From positions 6,301,485 through 6,365,484 of the forward strand of contig SDUX01000002.1 in NCBI GenBank assembly GCA_008729055.1: 64,000 bases of DNA, in the 5' to 3' direction. The position numbers and the translations under genes are program-made. The notes below the pieces were generated by a model. The model did no database searches. It was not told where the DNA came from and worked only from the letters and a program-made list of their open reading frames with translations. Positions 56,149 through 64,000 of this stretch are shown one piece after another. The stretch is from Pyropia haitanensis. Its lineage: Eukaryota > Rhodophyta > Bangiophyceae > Bangiales > Bangiaceae. Every line of letters begins with the position of its first letter. Within the stretch, counting starts at the first letter, position 1.

Positions 56149-57099
56149 TGGGTGGTTGGGGGGGGGGGGGGGGGGGCGGCAGCGGCGGCGGCTGCAGCGG
56201 CGGTACCAGAGGCAGCGGCGGTGGGCACTGTCGCTTTGCCCGTGAGGCCGGCGGGGGGTGTGGAGGGGGACGCCGTCTGGCCGATGGAGGGCGGAGGCAT
56301 GGGGGGGGACGGCGCTGGGAGTGGCGGCGGCGGCGGCAGCGGCGGCGACGGCGGCGGCAGTGGCGACGGCTGAGTGCACCACCGCCGTCGTTGACTGCCG
56401 TGTGGGTCGGCGGCAGGTGTGGTGGTGAGCGTCCTCTGGCGTGGGGGGGGGGAGGAAGAGGGGGAGCTGCGTCGGGCGGCGCGTGCGGGAAGCGGCTTGC
56501 GCACCAGTGTGGTGCGGTGCGGCACGAGGCGAGGGGGGGGGGGGAGGGGGGGTACGTTGCTTGGCTGCTCGCCCATAGATGCGCAGGGCTGCATGCTTTG
56601 CATGCCGCTTGGCACGGCCACGGCACCGTGCGGGCGCGGGCGGCCGCCGCGGTGAGCAGCGCCGCCGCCGCGGCGCGCGGCGGCGGTGGGCGTGGCGGCC
56701 AGCATTTGAGAGAGGGGGCGGGGGGGGGTGGGGAAGTGGAGGCAAGAGCGACGCGCGGGGGGGGCGGAGCGGGAGGGGGGGTCGGGGGCAAATAATTTTC
56801 GCCGCCGGTCCGGGAGCCCGCCCTGCCGCCCCCCCCCCCCCCCGGCGGCGCCGTCGGCGCGCCTCCCCGCCCCCACCCCGACCCACCGCGAGCGCCGGCG
56901 GTCGCGGTGGCCGCCGCGGGGCGGTCGCGCAGCCCACGTGGCCGCTGCCGTTTCGCGACGCGGAATGCAGCCGCCGCCGCCGCGCGCGGCGGGGCGTCCC
57001 GCTCTTGCCACGGTGGCGGCGTGGATGGGATGCGGCGGGGGGGGGGGGGGGGGGGGGAGGGGGGGGGGACGGCCGGCCGCCGCGGACGGCGGCGGCGGC

Positions 57100-57133
<34 letters not shown>

Positions 57134-57765
57134 ACGGCGGTGGCGGCGGCGGTGGCGGCGGCGGCGGCGGCGGCGCCACTCCCCCCCCCCCCCGCCCTTG
57201 CCGCGCGGCGCGCGTCGCGGGTGACGCCCGCGCGGGGCGTCTCCCCGCCGCGGCCACCGGGAGCCCCCCCGTCCCGTTGCTGCGTGGGTGCGCTCCCGTT
57301 TTTGCGTGCGACCGCGGTGGGCACGTCGTGGTGGCCGCCCGGCCGGCGGCGGGTGCCACGTGCCGTCGGTGGGGAGGCGGGGCGCTGGCGGTGACGTGGA
57401 TGAGCGTGGGCGCGACGAGCTGGACTGCCGGCTGCACTCGAGGACGGTGGCCGGCGATGCGCGTTGCGGCGGGTCGAACGGCGGCGGCGGGCGGCAGCGG
57501 CGGGCAACAGGCGCCTTTATGCGGCCGCTGCGGCGGGTATGGGCGTTCCCGGTAGGTGTTTAAGGAGAGACCGAGAGGCGGTGCGGACTGCAAACGCGAG
57601 CGGCCCGCCGTCAAGCACCTTGGCGGTCGTGAGAACGTCCACCAGTGTCCACCCTGCCGTTCCGTTGGCTCCCTCACGGCGCCTCCCCCCCCCCTACCCT
57701 CCCACCCCTCTCTCTCTACCCTTCCTTTGGGTGACCCCCCCCCTCCGTGCGGACGCTCACTCCCC
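56149..57765. other. GC-rich spacer, no supported gene
   Basis: Frames on both strands are repeat shadows. GGC/GGT repeats occupy 57080-57180. The right end is the 5' region of the secreted protein gene. Confidence 0.4.
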
Positions 57766-58443
57766 ATGGCGCCGCCCGTGCCCGCGGCCGTCGCCCGCCC
57801 CGCGGCGGGCGTGGCCGTGCTGCTCGCCGCGGCCATCGCGGCGGCCGCCCTGCCCGTCGCCCCCTCTGTCGTGTCGGACCTCTTCCTCGGCACGCCCGTG
57901 CCGTCGGCGGCCGTCACCGACGCGGCCGTCGCGGCGGTGCTGGTCGACGTGGTCGCGCGGCAGGCGGCGGCGCCGTCGCCCACCCCCGCCATCTGGGATG
58001 ACTATGGGGGGGGACCCCCGCCGGGGGCGGCGGGCGCCGTCGTTGGGCTGCCCGCGGGCGTGTTGACGCCGACGGAGGAGGCACCCCCGGATAGCACCGA
58101 CGGCGGCAGCGACGGCGGCAGCGACGGCGGCGGCCCAGACGGCAGCGACGCGCCCGGCGTGAGCGACGAGCCCATCTGGGATGACTATGGCGGCGGCTCG
58201 CCGTACCCGCCCATCCCCGACGGCACCGAGGACGACGGTCCCCCCGACGGTGGGGAGCTGCAGGACCCGCCCGCGGACGCCGCCACCCCCGACGGCGACG
58301 GCTGTGGGGACCTCGGCAGCGTCTGCCACCGGCTGGTGCGGTGCTGTGGGGAGGCGGCGGGGACGACCGTGTGCGCGGCGGCGGCGGACAGTGGGGACGA
58401 GCACCCAACGACGGGCCACTGCATGCGGACGGTGGTCGGTTGA
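57766..58443 (+). CDS. Small secreted acidic protein with IWDDYGGG repeats
   Basis: An intronless 225-residue frame from ATG 57766 to TGA 58441-58443. Residues 1-32 look like a signal peptide (VARPAAGVAVLLAAAIAAAA then LPVAPS). The mature part is acidic and Gly/Asp/Pro-rich. An octapeptide, IWDDYGGG, occurs twice (about residues 76-83 and 138-145) next to DGGSDGGSDGGG and DEP blocks. The C-terminus is Cys-rich: GCGDLGSVCHRLVRCCGEAA then GTTVCAAAA and GHCMRTVVG, six or more cysteines that could pair. It is probably exported to the cell wall or matrix. No family is recognised. The ordinary composition of the C-terminal part supports a real gene. Confidence 0.65.
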   Translation: MAPPVPAAVARPAAGVAVLLAAAIAAAALPVAPSVVSDLFLGTPVPSAAVTDAAVAAVLVDVVARQAAAPSPTPAIWDDYGGGPPPGAAGAVVGLPAGVLTPTEEAPPDSTDGGSDGGSDGGGPDGSDAPGVSDEPIWDDYGGGSPYPPIPDGTEDDGPPDGGELQDPPADAATPDGDGCGDLGSVCHRLVRCCGEAAGTTVCAAAADSGDEHPTTGHCMRTVVG

Positions 58444-61119
58444 GGGCGGGGAGGGTGGGAGCTGGGCATCTGGGGCGCGGGGGGGGACGGGCACTGTCGG
58501 ACAGAAGAGGCCGTGGTAGGAGGACTCGCGTGGGGGCGCGAGGCGGGGGTGGCCTGGACGGGGAGCCCCGCCGCGGCGGTAGGTAGTGATGAAACCCTTG
58601 ACTGGCGCGTGCCGCGTGGCACGCGCCCACGCGTTTGCTTCTTGGTCCTTCCCTCTGAGCGTCGCCATCGCGCTACGTGGGTCGAGCGCGGGGCGGCTTC
58701 CATGGCGGCGGCGGTGGTGGTGCTGCCGGCAGTGACGGACGGGGCTCCCGCGAGGAGCGCCACGTGCAGCACCGACGCGCTCCTCCAGGGCCGCCAACCC
58801 CCCCCCGCTCGCGACCACAGCAACCCCATCGTCGTTGCCAAGTCGCCGGAGCCGGGAGGGGAAACATCCCCCGTGTCAGACAGCAAACCATGGAACCCTC
58901 CGCTCTTCCCCTCGAGCACCATCCCAAACTCCGTTCACGACGAGCACCCCTTCCATCGGCGCTCTTTGCAGCGGGCGTCACGGCCAACGCGGGCGGCTCC
59001 CCACGACCTTTGTCCTTGCCGCAACACCAAGAGAATGACGCCACAGTCTGTGGTTGCATGGCGCCACGTCGCCCCTCCGCGTGGCCGGCCGGCCGGCGCG
59101 ACACCCAGCCGCGACCGTGACAGCGGCCGCAACCCCCCCCCCCCCCCCACCGTGCACAGCCCACCGCAGCTGGCCGTGCGGGGCGCCCGCCCGCCGCACG
59201 CCCACGCGGCACGGACGGGCGGACGGCGGCGGCGCGCCCGCGGCAGACCCCCCCCCCCCGCGGCACGCACGCCCCGCGCGCACCGCCGACGGGGCGTGCC
59301 GGCGGCGGCGGCGGCTGCGTGCGGCTCGCCCGCGCCGCCCACACGGGTGGGCCGGCCGCGGCACGTCACGGGCGGCGCCCGCCTGGCGGCGCGCGGCCGG
59401 CCGACGGTGGCCGTCTCGCGTGCGCCCGCCCCTGGCGCCCCCTTGCCACGGCCGGCACAGCCGTCGGCGGCGGTGCCGCCGTTGACCCCCCCCGCATGCC
59501 CGCCACACTGGCGCCCTCATCCCGCACCGCCCGATGAGCGCCGCCGCCGCCGCCGCCGCCACCGCCGTCGTCTCCCCCCCCGGCTCTGCCCGCACCCACC
59601 CGCGTGCCACGTGCCCGTTCCCCCCCTCTGGCGGCAGCCACACATAGTCTGTGAGTTGTGCAGCAGGGTTCCCATGCGGGGTGCGCCAGCGGGGCTGCTG
59701 GCGGCGGCCGCTGCAGCCGCCGCCCGCCGCCCGTTGACGTCCCCCTCCCGACGCCCCCCCCCTCCCCCCCCCCCCCCCCCCCCACACCACCCACCCCACA
59801 AACAGCACCCCCGCCGCGGTCGACACCGCCAGCGGCTGCACCAGCGGCACCACCGTCACAGCCGACACCCGCCGACACCAGCCCCCCCGCCGCCGCCACC
59901 GCCGCCACCGCCGCCGCCCCCACAGCGGCCCGCCCCGGGCGGGCGGTCCCGCCAACGACGCGGCCGCCGCCGGCCGCAGGCCGCGGCCGCCCCGACCACC
60001 ACCACCGCCGCCGCCGCCGCGGCGGCGTCGTGGGGCACCTCGTCGGGCGGCGGCGGCGGGGGGGGGGGAGGGACACGTCTGCCGCGCGGAATACGAGCAG
60101 GGGACGGGCGGGCGGGCCGCCACACCCGACGCCGCCGCGGTCGCCGCCGCCGCCGCGGCGGCGGCGGCGCGCAGGCGGCCCGCGTTGCCGGCGATGCGGG
60201 GCTGGTGGAGGGGGAGGCCGCCGGCGGCGTCGGGGGTGGTGGTGGCTGACGCCGTGGGGGGGGGGGGATCCCATGGGAACTGGGAGGGGGGGGGCAGGGG
60301 TGGGGGGGGGTGGCAAGGCGGAAGGGGGTGGGGGGGGGCGCGCCGCTGGGAGGCAGCCGGGACTGACGCGGCGCCGCCGTCGGCGGGCCGTGCGTGACGG
60401 CGGCGCCAGCCGCGGGCGGGCGGCCGTCGTCTGGCAACGTGCCGCCGCGGCCGCACGGTGCGTTGGCCCTGTGGCGACCGCAACGGACGTGTCGGGCCGC
60501 GACGGGACGAGCGGGGATAGCCGGCGCATCGGCTCGATCCGGGACACACGAGGAGGCGGAACGACGCTGCGCACGGGCGGGCGCTGGGCTCGTGACGTCA
60601 CCCGCCGCCGTCGCGTGCCGCCCGCCGCCCCCCGCCCCCGCGACGCGTCCGCGGCGCGCGCGCCAACGGCGGCACCGCCGCGGCGTGCGCCGCGGCGGCC
60701 GCCGCCACTGGCGAGCCGCGCCCCCCCGCCGCACGCGTGGCTGGCGGCCGCGGCCGCCGCGGTCTGCCTACGCTGGCGCAGACGACGGGCGGCGCGGACG
60801 CGCGGGCGTGTCGCGAGCGCCGGTTGGGCATTGGGGACTCCCGCCAGCGCGTGGGCCATGCCACGGCGGCCGCCGCCGGGCATCACCGCCGCTTGCCGGA
60901 TGAGCACCGCAGATCAAGGTCAAGACGAGACAGGTGTACTGTACATACACGCGACCACAGGAGACGGCGCCGTCGCGTGCTGGACGGCCACGGCGGACCC
61001 ACCACAAACAGAAAAACAGCAACAACAGCCGCTACCACGACCATGCCCCGCGGAGCAGGGGCACCACCACGCACCGCCTCCCTCCCTCCCCACTTGCCGC
61101 CGGCGGCTCCGCCGCCCCC
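58444..61119. other. Spacer, no supported gene
   Basis: Several long frames on both strands overlap here but all are Arg/Pro/Ala-rich or lack a domain. The segment 58600-59040 is more mixed and may include the 3' UTR of the secreted-protein gene. C-runs (59757-59784) and G-runs (60057-60068) are present. Confidence 0.35.
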
Positions 61120-64000
61120 TCAGCGCCCGCACTCGGTGCCCCACGAGCTGACGCGCGCGTGCACGCGGACGGTGCGGACGGCGGCGAGGGCGGCGGCGGC
61201 GGCGGCGGCGGCGCCCCCCCCCCCCCCCCCCCCCGGCCGCCCCACCTGCAGCAGGTACGTCGCGTAGGGTGACGGGCACGACCGCACCCGCTCCACCGTC
61301 CGCGCCTCGTCCGCACGCAGGCACACGCGGCGGTACTCGACCGGCCCGCCCCCGCCGACGGTCACGTCGTGGAGGGGCACCGTCAGCCCCGCCGTATCCA
61401 CCGCCACCCGCCGGCCGCCGCGGCCCGTAAACGCCTGCGAGCCAACCTGCGTGAGCGTCACGGGGAGGGGCGCGCCCGGGGCGGTGCTGTTCGCCGCGGC
61501 CGTCCCGTTGAGCGCCCCGCGGAGGAGCTCCACGCCGAGCGACAGCACCCGCACGTTGACGCGGCCGCCGAGGGGGCACCCCCCCGCCGCCGACGGCGGG
61601 GGGGCCCCCCGGCCGGGCGGGGCGGTCCCCCCGCCGCCCGCACAGTCGGCCGACCCGAGCGCCAGCACAAACGGGCGGTCCTCGCCCGGCACGAGCGGCT
61701 CGCCCAGCAGCCCCGGCCGGTCATTGGCGGTCAGGTCCCAGTAGACGTACACGGCGGCGGGCAGCGCCCGGTCGGTGCACGTGGTGGCGGCGGCAAACGC
61801 GGCGGTGAGGGCGCGGCCGGTCCGCCGCAGCGCCGCCGCGTCGGCGGTCGCCGACACGACGCCATTGGCGGTCAGCCGGCCCGCCGCGTAGGCGCGCAGC
61901 GTCGGCGTGTGGTCAACGAGGGAGGCGACGGTGTAGGCGGACGCGAGGGCGGCGAGCGCGCCCGCCGCGTCCCGGCGGGCCGCCTCGTACTGGGCGGTGA
62001 GCGCGGCGGTCGCGGCGGCGAGCGTCGTCGACGTGCCCACCCCCGACCGGAGGGTGGCGAGGCGCCCGCGCTGCGCGTCCACCCCCGCCGCCGCGGCGCG
62101 CAGCCGCTTCCGCTCCACGTCCATGTCCATGACCTGCGCGACAATGTCCATCCGCGCGCCCGCGGCGAGGAAGAAGCGGTTGAACGCGGCGGTGACCCGC
62201 GGGTGCGCCCGGTAGCGGTACGACCAAAAGACGCAGCCGAGCTCCGTGGTGAGCTCCTCGGAGCGTTCCGCGAGGCGCGCCTTTTCCACCGCCACCACCA
62301 CCGACGCGTTGACCGCGGAGAGGTCGGCCGACCAGTCGGCGTTGGCGGGGAAGCCCGTCCATGTGGTGATGTCCATGCCCCGCTCCAGCAGCTTGTAGAT
62401 GCCCTCAAACGTGCACGACCGGCGGCGCACGAGCAGGATGTACGTCTTGACGTCCTTGACGCCCTTGAGGAACTCGCGCACGGCCTTGGAGGTCAGGTCG
62501 CGGGTGCTCTTGGCGACCGTGCCAAACGCCTTGGACTCGCCAATCACCCCCGTCCCAGACGTCAGGAGGCCGAGGACCAGGTCAAACGTGGCGAGCGCGT
62601 CCCTGCGCTCTTTCTCCTCCTCCCCCTCGGCGAGGCGCAGCTGCGCGTCGCCCAGCGAGGCGTTCATGGCGGCGACCAGCTCATCCGCGCCGCGCACAAG
62701 GCGGGTGCGACGGGCGACGAGGCCCGCCTCGAGCCCCGCATAGTCGACCGCGGGGATGGAGACCGCCGCGGCGCGGGTGAGGACGCCCGCCAGCGAGGCG
62801 GTCGTGTCCGCGTCGACGACGACCGCCGCGATGGCGGCGGCATAGTCGAGCGCCGCGGTCACCACGGGCGTCACCGCCGCCGGCGCGTGGCGGGCGGCGG
62901 AGGAGGCACGCCCCCAGTAGCTTGCGCCCGCCGCGTCGCGGGAGCGGGCGGTGGCGACCGACGCGGCCAGCGCGGTGGCGTCGGCGGCGGGCTGCACCGC
63001 GGGCACCACGAGCGACAGCGTGTCGAGGACGTCCGCGGCGGGCGCGACCGCCCCCGCCGGCGCGGCGGCGGCGGCGGCGCCGGCCGCCGCCGCCGCCCCC
63101 AGCGCATCCACGGCGTACGTGTCGAGGAGCGTCGCAAAGACGCGCACGTGGTCGGCGGTGGCGTACGGGGTGTCCCCGACCGACGTCCAGCGCGCCCAGT
63201 TGAGCTGCTGCCCATGGGCGCCGGCCGCTCCGGCGGCGCCTGGCGGCCCCGCCTCGCCCGCCACGACCGGCGGCCGGCGCCTCAGGCCGCGGCGGTTGGC
63301 CGACCAGTCGCAGCACCGCGTCTCGCCCTGCCACTCGGCAATGGTCACGCCTGCGGCGCCGCCGTCGCCGCCCGCCCCGCCCCGCCCCGCCGTGCCGGCC
63401 GGGTTCCGAATCGTCAGTTGCCAACCCCCCCCCGCGTCTGTGCCGCCGCGTTCCTTGTTGAACAGGCTGACACGGCCGCCGGCCCCCCCCGCGCCGCCCG
63501 CTCCGCCCGCCCCGCCGCGGCCGCCGCTCGTCGACAGCCTGCCCATCCGCCCCGCCGTGATGATGCAGCGCACAGAGAGGCGGCCAGTGGCGCGGGACTC
63601 GCACCGGACGGGCACGGAGGGGGTGCCGTCGACGCCCGCGCCGCCGGCGCCGCCGTCCGCACCCGCCGCGCCGTCCCCGCCGGGCGCCTCGACGGTCAGC
63701 CGCAGCGCCGGGTCCACCCGCACGCAGTAGAGGGTGACGTAGCCGCCGCGGGTGCCGGCGCCCGCCGCGGCGGGCGTGACACCGGGCTGGCCCCGCACGG
63801 CGGTCTGCGGGGTGGCCGGCGTGGCGCCGCCCGCCGCGCCGGCCAGCCGCAGCGTCGCGGCCCGCCCCGTGCATACGTGCGCAAAGACGCGGAGGAAGGG
63901 GACGCCCGACAGGTTGGCGGTCGTGGGAAAGGTCACCGAGACGGCGTGGACGTCGAGCTCGGCCTTGGCCGCCACCGCCTGCGCAATGACCCGCGTCGCG
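61120..64000 (-). CDS. Large protein with collagen-like Gly repeats and coiled region, N-terminus cut by window edge
   Basis: One frame is open from the right edge to the stop at 61120, about 959 residues, with no start before the edge (upstream residues ATRVIAQAVAAK). The first third alternates beta-like segments (FLRVFAHVCTGRAATLRLAG) with Gly-rich blocks of Gly-x-y character: GGDGAAGADGGAGGAGVDG, RGGAGGAGGAGGAGGRVSLF and GEAGPPGAAGAAGAHGQQ. The middle third is helical and ordinary in composition: ARRTRLVRGADELVAAMNAS, EGEEEKERRDALATFDLVLG, LTSKAVREFLKGVKDVKTYI, then CVFWSYRYRAHPRVTAAFNR and MDMDVERKRLRAAAAGVDAQ. The last third is beta-rich with paired cysteines (VLALGSADCAGG, CPSPYATYLLQVG). 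Cysteines and Gly repeats suggest an extracellular or wall protein; no family is recognised. The 3' end past the G-run at 61216-61235 may instead be an intron. Confidence 0.7.
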   Translation of the reverse strand, partial: ATRVIAQAVAAKAELDVHAVSVTFPTTANLSGVPFLRVFAHVCTGRAATLRLAGAAGGATPATPQTAVRGQPGVTPAAAGAGTRGGYVTLYCVRVDPALRLTVEAPGGDGAAGADGGAGGAGVDGTPSVPVRCESRATGRLSVRCIITAGRMGRLSTSGGRGGAGGAGGAGGAGGRVSLFNKERGGTDAGGGWQLTIRNPAGTAGRGGAGGDGGAAGVTIAEWQGETRCCDWSANRRGLRRRPPVVAGEAGPPGAAGAAGAHGQQLNWARWTSVGDTPYATADHVRVFATLLDTYAVDALGAAAAAGAAAAAAPAGAVAPAADVLDTLSLVVPAVQPAADATALAASVATARSRDAAGASYWGRASSAARHAPAAVTPVVTAALDYAAAIAAVVVDADTTASLAGVLTRAAAVSIPAVDYAGLEAGLVARRTRLVRGADELVAAMNASLGDAQLRLAEGEEEKERRDALATFDLVLGLLTSGTGVIGESKAFGTVAKSTRDLTSKAVREFLKGVKDVKTYILLVRRRSCTFEGIYKLLERGMDITTWTGFPANADWSADLSAVNASVVVAVEKARLAERSEELTTELGCVFWSYRYRAHPRVTAAFNRFFLAAGARMDIVAQVMDMDVERKRLRAAAAGVDAQRGRLATLRSGVGTSTTLAAATAALTAQYEAARRDAAGALAALASAYTVASLVDHTPTLRAYAAGRLTANGVVSATADAAALRRTGRALTAAFAAATTCTDRALPAAVYVYWDLTANDRPGLLGEPLVPGEDRPFVLALGSADCAGGGGTAPPGRGAPPPSAAGGCPLGGRVNVRVLSLGVELLRGALNGTAAANSTAPGAPLPVTLTQVGSQAFTGRGGRRVAVDTAGLTVPLHDVTVGGGGPVEYRRVCLRADEARTVERVRSCPSPYATYLLQVGRPGGGGGGGAAAAAAAALAAVRTVRVHARVSSWGTECGR

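Noticed and set aside
59658..61151. 497-codon plus frame
   Set aside because: Pro/Arg/Ala-rich shadow of GC repeats crossing C-runs, antisense to other equally long frames; no protein-like segment.

Overview
The window reads as nuclear DNA of a GC-rich photosynthetic eukaryote. Genes are split by GT-AG introns of about 180-840 nt. The two tRNA genes have eukaryotic anticodons (AAT-Ile, GTT-Asn) and T-run terminators. A plastid-envelope lipid enzyme (MGDG synthase) is present. Coding exons are extremely GC-rich, built on GGC/GCC codons with long Gly/Ala/Pro runs and G or C homopolymers, while several spacers are clearly less GC-rich. This fits a Bangiales-type red alga (Porphyra/Pyropia) best, but that is inference from composition and gene content; another GC-rich alga is possible.

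Layout, left to right: a partial low-complexity gene (1-1442, minus); a small single-RRM RNA-binding protein (5244-5698, minus, two exons); a secreted protein with an N-terminal mature histidine that looks like a lytic polysaccharide monooxygenase (7236-9458, minus, three exons); tRNA-Ile and tRNA-Asn about 0.9 kb apart; a PUR-alpha-like nucleic-acid-binding protein with three PUR repeats (14369-16390, plus); an unrecognised two-exon 3' gene end (to 19989); a DUF202/VTC1-like membrane protein (21776-22986); a Pro/Ala-rich protein (minus, to 25430); an F-box/leucine-rich protein (27716-29883, minus); a C2HC zinc-finger candidate (minus, 31045-32063); a bZIP factor (35632-37039); a three-exon Gly-rich protein (41993-44501); MGDG synthase (45734-48386, minus); an unrecognised Ala-rich protein (50709-51543); an OTU cysteine protease (51900-54110); a BTB/POZ protein (55087-56148); a small secreted Cys-containing protein (57766-58443); and a large collagen-like/coiled protein that runs off the right edge (61120-64000, minus).

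The genes do not form an operon or an obvious pathway. OTU, F-box and BTB proteins all touch ubiquitin biology, but in a eukaryotic genome their proximity is probably chance. The two most useful themes are (1) a well-supported LPMO-like enzyme whose exon junctions join in phase and place the mature histidine correctly, and (2) a repeated technical or biological pattern: otherwise convincing genes change reading frame exactly at long G or C runs (DUF202, MGDG synthase, F-box, BTB, probably OTU), which matters for anyone using this assembly. Exon coordinates below were read by eye; enclosing start and end are given, with exon limits in the text.
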